DNA from: Arthrobacter_H sp030452125
GTDB lineage: Bacteria; Actinomycetota; Actinomycetes; Actinomycetales; Micrococcaceae
NCBI GenBank assembly: GCA_052379645.1
Contig: JBQSYU010000002.1
DNA length: 64,000 nt
Direction: 5' to 3' (one strand)
A program made the translations under genes and the position numbers. This document shows, piece after piece, positions 39,706-48,194 of this stretch (position 1 is the stretch's first letter; each line of letters opens with the position of its first letter). The notes under the pieces are model-generated. The model did not search any database, was not told the DNA's origin, and saw only the letters and a list, made by a program, of their open reading frames with translations.

Positions 39706-41055
39706 GTGGCCTGCGCCATAAGTGCGTCGTCGATTCCGGCGCGCGGCCCATCGGTTCCCCGGAGGATCATCATCAAGCTGCTCAAATCATTCCCGCTGCT
39801 CGGCTGGGTCGTCATCGCCATCGTGCTGGGCATCCTCACCGGGCCCGTGATGCCCGCCTGGCTCGGCGGGATCTTCATGACCTACAACTCGATCTTCTCG
39901 GGTTTCCTGGGGTTCATCGTCCCGTTGATCATTCTGGGGCTCGTCATGCCGGCGATCGCCGAACTCGGCCAGGGGGCCGGCAAATGGCTCGGGGTCACGG
40001 CCCTGATCGCCTACGGGTCCACGGTAGCGGCGGGACTGCTGGCCTACTTCGTCAGCCGCTGGCTGTTCACCCCGTCGCTGGCCGGAGGCGGTCTGGAAAC
40101 CATCGGGGACGACTCCGGATCGGGCTTCAGCCCCTACCTCACGGTGGTGGCCAGCGCCGGGGACTCCGCCACGGAGATCGTCCTGGAACCGGTCATCGGG
40201 GTCATGAGCGCGCTCGTGCTCGCCTTCATCATCGGCATCGGCCTGACGGCGTTCCGCAGCAAGGTGCTCTTCCGCGGGGCCGTCGAGTTCCGCACGATCA
40301 TCGAGATCGTGATCCGCCGCATCATCGTGCCGGCGCTGCCGTTGTTCATCTTCGGGATCTTCATGGACCTTTCGGCCAGCGGCACCGCGGTCACGGTCCT
40401 GACGAAGTTCCTGCTCGTGGCCCTGGTTTCCTTCGGCCTGACCTTCGTCGTGCTGCTGGCGCAGTATTCGGTTGCGGGAGGGATGACCGGGACCAACCCG
40501 TTGAAGGCCTTGTGGAATATGCGCGATGCCTACTTCACCGCGCTGGGCACCTCCTCCTCCGCCGCGACGATTCCGGTGACGCTGGCCTCGGCGAAGAAGA
40601 ACAAGGTCTCGGACTCGATTGCCGGATTCGTCGTTCCGCTGTGTGCCACCATCCACCTCTCCGGGTCGATGGTGAAGATCACCTGCTTCTCGTTCGCGGT
40701 GCTGCTGCTCACGGGCGGTGAAACCAGCCTCGGGGCCTACCTGCCGTTCATCCTCATGCTGGGCGTCATGATGATCGCCGCCCCCGGGGTGCCCGGCGGA
40801 GCGATCGCCGCGGCGGCGGGGCTGCTCACGCAGATGCTGGGCTTCGGCGAGGCCGAGGTCGGACTCATGTTCGCCGCCTACATCGCCCTGGACAGCTTCG
40901 GCACGGCCACGAACGTGACCGGCGATGGGGCCATCGCGATGATCATGAACAAGCTCACCAGCGGCAACCTGGGCGCCCAGGGATTGGAGTCCTCCGCGGA
41001 GGACGCGGACATCGAACCGGACCGCGGGCTCGCGCCGCACCCCCTGGACCGCTAG
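39706..41055 (+). CDS. Dicarboxylate/amino acid:cation symporter (DAACS/SLC1)
   Basis: 449 aa by the longest frame. Eight transmembrane helices plus two re-entrant hairpins: LGTSSSAATIPVTLASAKK (HP1 serine-rich), SGSMVKITCFSF, and GAIAAAAGLLTQML then DSFGTATNVTGDGAIAMIM (HP2/TM8, substrate Asp/Asn). Imports glutamate, aspartate or C4-dicarboxylates with Na+ or H+. The start is doubtful: GTG 39706 adds a 22-residue polar extension, while GGAGG (39761-39765) lies 6 nt before an ATC (39772) that would begin at the usual KLLKSFPLLGW. TAGCAT at 39691 is a likely -10. Confidence 0.9.
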   Translation: MACAISASSIPARGPSVPRRIIIKLLKSFPLLGWVVIAIVLGILTGPVMPAWLGGIFMTYNSIFSGFLGFIVPLIILGLVMPAIAELGQGAGKWLGVTALIAYGSTVAAGLLAYFVSRWLFTPSLAGGGLETIGDDSGSGFSPYLTVVASAGDSATEIVLEPVIGVMSALVLAFIIGIGLTAFRSKVLFRGAVEFRTIIEIVIRRIIVPALPLFIFGIFMDLSASGTAVTVLTKFLLVALVSFGLTFVVLLAQYSVAGGMTGTNPLKALWNMRDAYFTALGTSSSAATIPVTLASAKKNKVSDSIAGFVVPLCATIHLSGSMVKITCFSFAVLLLTGGETSLGAYLPFILMLGVMMIAAPGVPGGAIAAAAGLLTQMLGFGEAEVGLMFAAYIALDSFGTATNVTGDGAIAMIMNKLTSGNLGAQGLESSAEDADIEPDRGLAPHPLDR

Positions 41056-41098
41056 CGCCTTCCGACGGCCGGTTGCCGCCCCGGGCGGCGTGAAAATG

Positions 41099-41138
41099 AT
41101 TCCAGGCACTGCCGATACGCATCGGCAGTGCCTGGAAT
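41099..41138 (+). terminator. Strong hairpin terminator after the symporter
   Basis: Perfect 18-bp stem (41099-41116 with 41121-41138) and ACGC loop; the stem ends in AATTT. It also faces the convergent DUF2249 gene. Confidence 0.85.
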
Positions 41139-41180
41139 TTCTGGTCCGGCGGTGTTTCCGGGACGGGCCCGGCCGGGGGC

Positions 41181-41912
41181 TCAGCGGCGGATCATCGAGA
41201 GCTGGTAGGTCTCCGGGCCCTCTTCGATGTATTCCACCGCGAACTGGCCGGCGGCGCGTTGCTCCAACTGGGCCAACAGCGGCAGCGGGTTGTGGTTGGC
41301 GATCAGCAGGATGCCCCGCCCCGGGGCCAGTCCCTCCAGTGCGCCGAAGATCGTCGCATGGCGGATGGCATGCGGGATGACCCGGGTGTCCAACTCCGCC
41401 AGGCCCTCCTCGTCGTGGCCGCCGCAGGCGCATCCGCCGCCGGCCGGTGCCGCGCCCGCGGCTTCCTCGGCCCGCCCCTGGTCCGCGGAGTCGGGGGAGG
41501 GGGTGGACAGCTCGGCCAGCAGCTGGTCCAGGTCCACCTTCGGGGAGGAGGCCAGTACGGGGAGGGCTTCGGTGGACGCCATCTCCAGGGCCGTGACCGC
41601 TGCCTGGGCGGCAGCGCCGGCCCGGCCCTCCGACGGCTGCTCGGCGAGCCGGGTGGAGGCCGTGGTGGCCGCCGTCGTGGCGTGGTCCAACAACCGGGCC
41701 ACCAGGGCCGTGTCGTTCGTGTTCCCCGCGGCGGCCAGGCCCCGGGTGAGGGTGCCCAGGCCGGGATCGATATCCGAACCCAGTGTCTGCTGCAGGGCCG
41801 CGGGATCCCCGGACTGGGAGGCCACCTTCGACGACCATTCGGCCAGTAGCTGTCGGATTGATTCGAGCGCTGCGGCCGAGGTGCGCGATGAGGCCAAAGT
41901 GAGGTTCTCCAC
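41181..41912 (-). CDS. DUF2249 domain protein with N-terminal helical region
   Basis: 243 aa. A helical N-terminal half (about 1-140) is followed by a CxC cluster (GGGCACGGHDEEG) and a DUF2249 domain: LDTRVIPHAIRHATIFGALE, GILLIANHNPLPLLAQLEQ. DUF2249 proteins accompany nitric-oxide and denitrification genes and may be redox carriers or NO-response factors. GTG start with CAGGAGAAC upstream. Divergent from the HTH regulator, with the operator at 41960 between. Confidence 0.85.
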   Translation of the reverse strand: MENLTLASSRTSAAALESIRQLLAEWSSKVASQSGDPAALQQTLGSDIDPGLGTLTRGLAAAGNTNDTALVARLLDHATTAATTASTRLAEQPSEGRAGAAAQAAVTALEMASTEALPVLASSPKVDLDQLLAELSTPSPDSADQGRAEEAAGAAPAGGGCACGGHDEEGLAELDTRVIPHAIRHATIFGALEGLAPGRGILLIANHNPLPLLAQLEQRAAGQFAVEYIEEGPETYQLSMIRR

Positions 41913-41959
41913 GGTGTTCTCCTGGGTTGAGGGGAGGCGAATGGTGCCCTGACACGAAC

Positions 41960-41985
41960 TTTACTACAATATATTCCGTGGTAAA
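41960..41985. promoter_or_regulatory. Inverted-repeat operator between DUF2249 and the HTH regulator
   Basis: TTTACTAC-N10-GTGGTAAA, one mismatch in 8. It contains TACAAT (41965-41970), which is 7 nt before the GTG 41978 of the regulator. It is AT-rich against a very GC-rich background. A plausible autoregulatory site also controlling the DUF2249 gene. Confidence 0.6.
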
Positions 41986-42703
41986 TAAAAATCCTGAAAA
42001 CCCCGGCGCACGGCCCGTGAAGGGCCCCCGCCCGGCTGCCGTCGGGGAACCACAGGTCATGTCCCGGGCCCGTCGGGAGCTGCTCACCCGGTTGGCCGAC
42101 CACGACGGGGCCTGCCCCGTCGATGAGCTGGCACGCTCCTGCGGCCAGCATCCCAACACCGTTCGCGAGCATCTCGAGGCCCTCGTCGCCTCCGGGCATG
42201 TGCTCCGGGTGCCCGCCCCGCAGCCGACCGGCCGGGGGCGCCCGGCCCGGCTCTACCGGGTCGCGGAGCAGGCCGCGGCTCCGGCGGCTGCCGCCACCTT
42301 GGCCTCGGTGCTCGCCGCCCAGTTGGCGACCCGTCCCGAGGCCCGGGCCGAAGGCGTCGCGGCAGGACGCGCCTGGGCGGCCTCGCTTCGGACCGGATCC
42401 CCCGATGCCGGCCGGGACGATCCGCCCAACGCGCAGACCGTCAGCGACGACATCGCCGGGGCGCTGACCGGCACCGGTTTCACCGCCGAGCGCTCCGCCG
42501 AGGACCCCGCGGTGCTGCGGCTGACCCGCTGCCCGCTGCTGGAGGCGGCCCGCGAGCACCCGGACGTCGTCTGCTCCGTCCACCTCGGATTGGTGCAGGG
42601 GCTGCTGGACGACGCCGGTGCCCCGGAAACACGGGCCCAGCTGCTGCCCTTCGCCGCCAGCGACGCCTGCCTGCTGCGCCTGGACCCCCCGGAGGCCTCG
42701 TGA
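41978..42703 (+). CDS. HTH transcriptional regulator with conserved Cys (possible Fe-S or NO sensor)
   Basis: 241 aa from GTG 41978. Winged HTH near residues 30-90 (RRELLTRLADHDGACPVDEL, NTVREHLEALVASGHVLRV, RGRPARLYRV), ArsR/SufR-like. The C-terminal region has Cys in LTRCPLLEAA, DVVCSVHLGL and SDACLLRLD, spaced as in Fe-S-binding SufR-type regulators. Neighbouring DUF2249, NnrS-like and NirK genes suggest it senses NO or nitrite. It overlaps the next gene by GTGA, so it heads the nitrite reductase operon. Confidence 0.75.
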   Translation: MVNKNPENPGARPVKGPRPAAVGEPQVMSRARRELLTRLADHDGACPVDELARSCGQHPNTVREHLEALVASGHVLRVPAPQPTGRGRPARLYRVAEQAAAPAAAATLASVLAAQLATRPEARAEGVAAGRAWAASLRTGSPDAGRDDPPNAQTVSDDIAGALTGTGFTAERSAEDPAVLRLTRCPLLEAAREHPDVVCSVHLGLVQGLLDDAGAPETRAQLLPFAASDACLLRLDPPEAS

Positions 42704-43863
42704 GCCGGAGTACCGCCGTCCCGGTTCCGGCGACCCTGTTCCGCCGACCGGGAGTCCGGCTGCTCTTCCTGGCGCCCGGCGGAGCGGCGATGCTCCTGGG
42801 GCTGAATGCTGCGCTGCTCCTGCTGGGACTGCCGCATCTACCGTTCGGCCGGCACCTGGCCGCCAGCCACGGCATGCTGCTGGTGCTGGGATTCATCGGT
42901 ACCGTCATCGCCCTGGAACGCTCCGTCGCCCTGGCCAGGCCCCTGGGCTACCTGGCACCGGCCCTGCTGGGGCTGGGGGGCCTGTCGCTGGTTTCGCCCC
43001 TGCCGCTGGAAGTGGGCAAGACCCTGCTGCTGGCCGGAAGCATCGGAATGCTCTGGGTCTACATCCCGTTATGGAGGCGCCAACGCGAGGCGGCGGTGCT
43101 CATCCAGATCCTCGGAGCCGTCTCCGCCGTCGCCGCCACGGCGCTCTGGCTGCGGATCGCCGATACCGCCCCGTTGCTGCCGTTGCTCGTGGTCTTCGTG
43201 GTCCTGACCATCGGTGGGGAACGGCTGGAGTTGGCCCGCATCCATATCCGCTCTGCCCTGGCGGAGCCCCTCCTGATGGGAATCTCGACCCTTTTGCTGG
43301 CCGCAGGCCTCGGTGCCGTTTTGTGGGCCGGGGCCGGGATGGTGTTGTTCGCCCTGGCGCTGGGGGCCATGGTGGTGTGGTTGCTGGTCTACGACGTCGC
43401 CCGGCATACGGTCCTGGCCACGGGTCTGCCGCGTTACATCGCCTGGTGCCTGCTGGTCGGCTATGGCTGGCTGGCCGTGGCAGCGGTCATCTTCCTCGTC
43501 GCCGGGCTGGGAGGGGGGACCCTCGGCGGGGCCGGCTATGACGCGGCGACCCACGCGGTGTTCCTGGGCTTCACCTTGTCCATGATCATGGCCCACGCCC
43601 CGGTGATCCTGCCCGCCGTGCTGCGCCGGCCGTTGCCGTACCGGCCGGTCCTGATCCTGCCGGCGGTACTGCTGCATGTCTCCCTGGCCCTGCGGGTCTT
43701 CGTCGCCGACGTCCTGGACGACGGGGCCACACGGCAATTCGCGGGGGTGCTGAACATCGTCGCCGTCGTCCTCTTCGCCGCCCTGGCCGCGGGACTGGTC
43801 ATCTCCAGCAGCCGGGGCGCCCCCCGCACACCAGTGGCCCGAAAGGAGCCCGGCACCGCATGA
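42700..43863 (+). CDS. Multi-pass membrane protein, NnrS-like
   Basis: 387 aa, about ten to eleven transmembrane helices, with His residues at helix ends (ASHGMLLVLGFIGTVIALERS, THAVFLGFTLSMIMAHAPVILPAVL). NnrS-type haem/copper membrane proteins of denitrifiers have this layout, but the similarity is structural rather than a clear motif match. Starts with GTG overlapping the regulator stop and ends overlapping the next gene by ATGA, so it is coupled to both. Confidence 0.65.
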   Translation: MSRSTAVPVPATLFRRPGVRLLFLAPGGAAMLLGLNAALLLLGLPHLPFGRHLAASHGMLLVLGFIGTVIALERSVALARPLGYLAPALLGLGGLSLVSPLPLEVGKTLLLAGSIGMLWVYIPLWRRQREAAVLIQILGAVSAVAATALWLRIADTAPLLPLLVVFVVLTIGGERLELARIHIRSALAEPLLMGISTLLLAAGLGAVLWAGAGMVLFALALGAMVVWLLVYDVARHTVLATGLPRYIAWCLLVGYGWLAVAAVIFLVAGLGGGTLGGAGYDAATHAVFLGFTLSMIMAHAPVILPAVLRRPLPYRPVLILPAVLLHVSLALRVFVADVLDDGATRQFAGVLNIVAVVLFAALAAGLVISSSRGAPRTPVARKEPGTA

Positions 43864-45599
43864 AGATCCCCACGGTCCCCGGAGCCTCCTCCCCGGGATC
43901 GAAGCCGCCCCCCGGACCGGATCCGGCACGGTTCTCACGCGCCCAGTGGCATCTGCGCGCCAACGCGCCGATGCTCTTCTGGCTGATCGCACTGGTGGTC
44001 GTCGTCGCGGCCCACAGGTTCCTGCCGGTGGCGACCTGGCTGATGGTGCATCTGCTCCTGCTGGGGGCGATCGGCAACGCCATCATGGTCTGGAGTTCGC
44101 ATTTCGCCCAGGCGCTGCTGAGGGGCCCGGATCATGGCCGCGTCTATCTGGCCTGGCGGCTGGCCGGGCTGAATGCTGGGGTCGTCGCCACCGTCGTGGG
44201 CATGGTCACCAACATCTGGGTGCTGGTGCTGATCGGCAGCATCCTGGTCGGTGCCGCCTTCGCCCTGCATGGGGTCTCCTTCGCCGTGCGGGCCGGCCGG
44301 GCCCTACCCTCGCGCTTCGGTGCCACGGTGAACTACTACATCGCCGCCAGCTGGTTGTTGCCCGTCGGCGCAGCGCTCGGTGCCGTGCTGGCCGCCGGAT
44401 ACGGAGGCGAGGTCCGCCAGCGTCTGCTGGTCGCCCACGCCGTGGTCAACGTCCTGGGGTTCGTGGGACTCACGGTGTTGGGCACCCTGGCCACCCTGCT
44501 GCCGACCATGCTGCGCACCCGGGTGGCCGAGGGGGCCGAATCCGCGGTGCGCCACGGCTGGATCCCGCTGGTGGGTGGCGTGGTGGTGGCCGGGGCCGGC
44601 GCCGGACTCGGGTGGATGTGGCTGGTTGCCGCGGGGCTGGTGGTCTACGTCGGAGGGATCATCCATGCGGCACTTCCGGTGACCCGGGCGATCCTGAGCA
44701 AACCACCGACGGATTTCGCCCCGCTGTCCGCGGCCGCATCACTGCTGTGGCTGACCGGTGCGGTCGCCGTCCTGGCCGTGATGGCCGGGAGGGGGCCCTC
44801 GTGGGAGACGCTCTACCAGCAGGTCCAGTCCGTGGTCCCGGCGCTCGCCGTCGGTTTCGCCTCCCAGGTGCTGCTCGGTGCCCTGAGCTATTTGCTGCCG
44901 GTGGTCCTCGGTGGCGGCCCCGCCGTCTTCAAGGCCCGCGCCGCGGTGTTCAATTCCGCCGCGGGGGCCCGGCTGGCGCTGTTGAACCTCGGCCTGGCGG
45001 TGGCGCTGCTGCCCGTTCCGAGCTGGGTCAAGGTCACCACCTCCACCCTGGTGTTGGTGGCCCTGGTGTGGTTCCTGGTCCTGGTGTTCAGGGGACTGCG
45101 GGCAGGACGTGCCCCGGCCGGGGCCCCACCGGCGCCCGCGACCGGTGAACGTCCCGGGAAACGATTGATGATGAGCGCGGTGGCCGGGGTGGCCGGCGTC
45201 GTCCTGGCGGTCGCGCTGGGCATCGTCGCCGACCCGGCAGCAGCCGGGATCGGGGCCGCTGGCTCCTCGGAGGCGGCCCCGGGGGCGGGGTCGGCCGAAC
45301 CGGAGTCGACTGCCACCGGGCAGACCACCCGCGTGAAGATGTCGATGAAGGACATGCGCTTCACCCCGCACACCGTCCATGTTCCGGCCGGGGACCGGCT
45401 GGTCATCGACGTTCTCAACGAGGACGACAGGGTCCACGACCTGGTGACGGCCAACGGCGCCGAATCGGGCAGGGTCGCCCCCGGGGCCACCCGGGAGGTC
45501 GACGTCGGCGTGGTCACCGCCGATACCGACGGCTGGTGTTCACTGGCCGGGCACCGGCAAATGGGCATGGTGTTCACCATCATCGCCGATGGAGCCTAG
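43860..45599 (+). CDS. Membrane domain plus cupredoxin: N-terminal part of a NirK fusion
   Basis: 579 aa. About eleven transmembrane helices (residues 35-440; MVHLLLLGAIGNAIMVWSSH, SYLLPVVLGGGPAVFKARAAV), then a signal-like helix and a cupredoxin domain with type 1 copper ligands: His in RVHDLV, Cys and His in GWCSLAGHRQMGM, and Met. It ends at TAG 45597-45599. The same frame continues without another stop through 46586, which encodes NirK. Actinobacterial NirK proteins are commonly fused to such a membrane-cupredoxin part, so this TAG probably splits one ancestral gene. Confidence 0.8.
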   Translation: MKIPTVPGASSPGSKPPPGPDPARFSRAQWHLRANAPMLFWLIALVVVVAAHRFLPVATWLMVHLLLLGAIGNAIMVWSSHFAQALLRGPDHGRVYLAWRLAGLNAGVVATVVGMVTNIWVLVLIGSILVGAAFALHGVSFAVRAGRALPSRFGATVNYYIAASWLLPVGAALGAVLAAGYGGEVRQRLLVAHAVVNVLGFVGLTVLGTLATLLPTMLRTRVAEGAESAVRHGWIPLVGGVVVAGAGAGLGWMWLVAAGLVVYVGGIIHAALPVTRAILSKPPTDFAPLSAAASLLWLTGAVAVLAVMAGRGPSWETLYQQVQSVVPALAVGFASQVLLGALSYLLPVVLGGGPAVFKARAAVFNSAAGARLALLNLGLAVALLPVPSWVKVTTSTLVLVALVWFLVLVFRGLRAGRAPAGAPPAPATGERPGKRLMMSAVAGVAGVVLAVALGIVADPAAAGIGAAGSSEAAPGAGSAEPESTATGQTTRVKMSMKDMRFTPHTVHVPAGDRLVIDVLNEDDRVHDLVTANGAESGRVAPGATREVDVGVVTADTDGWCSLAGHRQMGMVFTIIADGA

Positions 45600-45608
45600 G
45601 CCCCGGCC

Positions 45609-46586
45609 GTGGCGGATCCGGAGGTCATGGAGGGGATGGGCCCGAAGGGCCACGACGGCCACCATGGGTCGGACGCCGCCGAACCGGACGCCGCCGGGAG
45701 CGGGAAGGCTGCGGCCTTCGACCCGATGCGTGCCCCCGGGAAGGAATTCGTCGCCAGCGACGCCCGGTTGCCCGCCGCGCCGGAGACCCGCGTCCACGAG
45801 TACACGCTGACCGCCGAGGACACCGAACGTGAGATCGGCGCCGGCTATTCGCAGACCCTCTGGACGTATAACGGCACGGCGCCGGGGCCTACCTTGCGCG
45901 GCAAGGTCGGGGATGAATTCAAGATCACCCTGCGCAATAAGGGGACCACCGGACACTCGATCGACTTCCATGCCGGGGCGTTGGCGCCGGACCGCCCCAT
46001 GCGCACGATCGATCCCGGGGAGGAACTGACCTACACCTTCACGGCCACCCGCGCCGGAGCCTGGCTCTACCACTGCTCCACGATGCCTATGTCGTTGCAC
46101 ATCGCCAACGGGATGTTCGGTGCGGTCATCATCGACCCCCCTGATCTGGCACCGGTGGACCACGAATTCATCATGGTCCAGAACGAGCTGTATCTGGGGG
46201 AGCAGGGTGGCACGGCGAGCCAGGCGAAGATCGATGCTGAAGCCCCCGACGCGGTGGTCTTCAACGGCTACGCGTCCCAATACGCCTTTGATCCCCTGCA
46301 GATGAAGGTGGGGGCGCGGGCGAGGTTCTGGGTCGTGGCGGCCGGCCCGAACCGCGGCTCGGCGTTCCACGTGATCGGCGGCCAGTTCGACACGACCTAC
46401 CTGGAGGGAAGGTACCTCCTGGATGGGTCGGATCCCCATGCGGGGTCCCAGACCCTGGACATCGGTGTGGCGCAGGGGGGATTCGCCGAACTCGAATTCT
46501 CCGAAGCGGGGAACTACCCGTTCGTGTCCCATTCCATGGTCGATGCCGAACGAGGGGCCCGGGGCATCATCGAGGTGACCCGGTAG
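45609..46586 (+). CDS. nirK: Copper nitrite reductase (NirK) domain
   Basis: 325 aa if begun at GTG 45609. Two-cupredoxin NirK with all copper ligands visible: HSIDFH (type 1 His, active-site Asp, type 2 His), WLYHCSTMPMSLHIANGM (type 2 His, type 1 Cys, His, Met), AFHVIGG (active-site His) and YPFVSHSM (type 2 His). It would reduce nitrite to NO. It has no signal peptide or membrane helix of its own, and no well-spaced ribosome-binding site (GGAGG at 45620 is 11 nt before ATG 45636). It lies in frame with the preceding gene across one TAG, so export depends on the fusion or readthrough. Confidence 0.85.
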   Translation: MADPEVMEGMGPKGHDGHHGSDAAEPDAAGSGKAAAFDPMRAPGKEFVASDARLPAAPETRVHEYTLTAEDTEREIGAGYSQTLWTYNGTAPGPTLRGKVGDEFKITLRNKGTTGHSIDFHAGALAPDRPMRTIDPGEELTYTFTATRAGAWLYHCSTMPMSLHIANGMFGAVIIDPPDLAPVDHEFIMVQNELYLGEQGGTASQAKIDAEAPDAVVFNGYASQYAFDPLQMKVGARARFWVVAAGPNRGSAFHVIGGQFDTTYLEGRYLLDGSDPHAGSQTLDIGVAQGGFAELEFSEAGNYPFVSHSMVDAERGARGIIEVTR

Positions 46587-46604
46587 CCACGGCCCGGCGA
46601 CGAG

Positions 46605-48056
46605 CTACGCGTCGACGTCTTCGTGTTCGAGACCGGGGGAGGCGGGGACCCCGCGCGGTCTGCGGGGGATCAACGCGGCGAACAGTGCCGCCAACACGGC
46701 AGCACCGATCGAGAAGCCGAAGGTGACGCGGAAGCCTTCGAGGGTGGGGACTTCTGCCGTGCCCAGGGGCATGGTCATGCTGGCCAGCACCACCCCCATG
46801 ACCGCTGCCGCGGCCGAGGAACCCACCGAACGCATCAGGGCGTTCATGCCGTTGGCTGCGCCGGTTTCGGTCAACGGGACCGCGCCCATGATCAGGGCCG
46901 GCATGGCGGCGTAGGCCAATCCGATGCCGCCGCCGACGATGATGGATGCCACGAGGATCTGCCAGGTCTCGGAAATCAGGAAGAACGCCATGATGTACCC
47001 CAGGGCGATGACCAGGGAGCCCAGGATCAGCGTGGTCTTGGGCCCGTAGCGGGCCGATAGGCGGGCCGAGACGGGGGAGAGCAGCATCATCACGAATCCA
47101 CCAGGGGTCAGGACCAGTCCTGCCATGACCATGGAATGGCCCAGCCCGTAGCCGGTACCGGCAGGGGCCATCAGCAACTGCGTGAAGGTCAGGCTCATGG
47201 CATACATGGCGAACCCGACGGTCATGGAAGAGAGGTTGGTGAACAGGACCTGGGGACGGGCGGTGACCCGCAGATCCACCAGGGGTGCCTTCGCCCGAAG
47301 CTGGTAGGCGCCCCAGAGGACCAGGATGATGGCCGAGGAGGCAAAGAGCCCCAGGGTCAGCGGGCTGGCCCAGCCCCAATCATTGCCCTTGGTGATCGGC
47401 AACAGCAGGGACACCAGGCCGGCGGCCAGCCCCACGGCTCCCACGCCGTCGAAGCGGGCCGGGGTCCGGACCCGGGATTCGGGCAGGACCATGGCCACCA
47501 GGGTCAAGCACAGCGCCCCGAGCCCGCCGGCGGTCCAGAACAAGGTGTGCCAATCGGCCACCTGGGCGATGAACGCGGAGAACGGCAGGCCGATGGCACC
47601 GCCGACGCCCATCGTGGCGCTCATCGTGGCAATCGCCGCCCCGATCCTCGCCGGGGGCAGTTCATCGCGCAGGATGCTGATGCCCAACGGGATGGCCCCC
47701 ATGGCCAGGCCCTGCAGCACACGGCCGGCGAGCATGATTTCCAGGGTGTTGGTCAACGCGCACAGCACCGAGCCGGCCACCATCAGGGCCAAGGAAATGA
47801 TCAGCATGCGCCGCTTGCCGAACATATCGCCCAAACGCCCGGCGATGGGCGTGACCACGGCGCCGGCCAACAGGGTGGCGGTGACGACCCAGGCGGCGTC
47901 GGAGGCCGAGGTGTCCAGCATGTCGGGTAGCTGGGGGATCAGGGGGACCACGAGTGTCTGCATCAAGGAGACCACGATGCCCACGAAGGCCAGGATGGTG
48001 ACCGCGGCCCGGGGGGAGGGGCTCTGGTGCGTGGGCGGGGAGGAAGTGGCAGTCAT
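46605..48056 (-). CDS. MFS transporter, DHA2-like
   Basis: 483 aa, about 14 transmembrane helices. VVTATLLAGAVVTPIAGRLG followed by DMFGKRRMLI is the MFS loop 2-3 motif; GLAMGAIPLGISILRDELPP is motif C-like. Probably exports a drug or metabolite. Divergent from the MarR regulator at 48195, which most likely controls it. Convergent with nirK, 18 nt apart. Confidence 0.9.
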   Translation of the reverse strand: MTATSSPPTHQSPSPRAAVTILAFVGIVVSLMQTLVVPLIPQLPDMLDTSASDAAWVVTATLLAGAVVTPIAGRLGDMFGKRRMLIISLALMVAGSVLCALTNTLEIMLAGRVLQGLAMGAIPLGISILRDELPPARIGAAIATMSATMGVGGAIGLPFSAFIAQVADWHTLFWTAGGLGALCLTLVAMVLPESRVRTPARFDGVGAVGLAAGLVSLLLPITKGNDWGWASPLTLGLFASSAIILVLWGAYQLRAKAPLVDLRVTARPQVLFTNLSSMTVGFAMYAMSLTFTQLLMAPAGTGYGLGHSMVMAGLVLTPGGFVMMLLSPVSARLSARYGPKTTLILGSLVIALGYIMAFFLISETWQILVASIIVGGGIGLAYAAMPALIMGAVPLTETGAANGMNALMRSVGSSAAAAVMGVVLASMTMPLGTAEVPTLEGFRVTFGFSIGAAVLAALFAALIPRRPRGVPASPGLEHEDVDA

Positions 48057-48139
48057 GAGGCTCGCTAACTGGAGGGGATGGGTGCGCCGAACAATGCTTG
48101 TGCACCATACACGAGAATTGCATTATGCACACCTATTGC

Positions 48140-48153
48140 ACAATACATATTGT
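48140..48153. promoter_or_regulatory. Palindrome between MFS and MarR genes
   Basis: ACAATACATATTGT (ACAAT-ACAT-ATTGT) immediately before TATAGT (48156-48161), the likely -10 of the MarR gene. A second inverted pair TTGTGCA (48099-48105) / TGCACAA lies on the MFS side. Likely MarR operators. Confidence 0.5.
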
Positions 48154-48194
48154 TGTATAGTGGATTGCTGCCGAAGACAACCAGAGGGAGAAGG

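Noticed and set aside
39787..42159. 790-aa open frame on the minus strand across the symporter and DUF2249 genes
   Set aside because: It is antisense to well-supported genes, low-complexity in composition (Arg/Gly/His-rich), and typical of high-GC shadow frames.
3131..45599. General recoding of TAG as a sense codon
   Set aside because: Many intact genes in the window (glmS, acpS, nnr, ilvA neighbours, encapsulin and others) end normally at TAG with correct family lengths, so the two interrupted genes are better explained by individual mutations or local readthrough.
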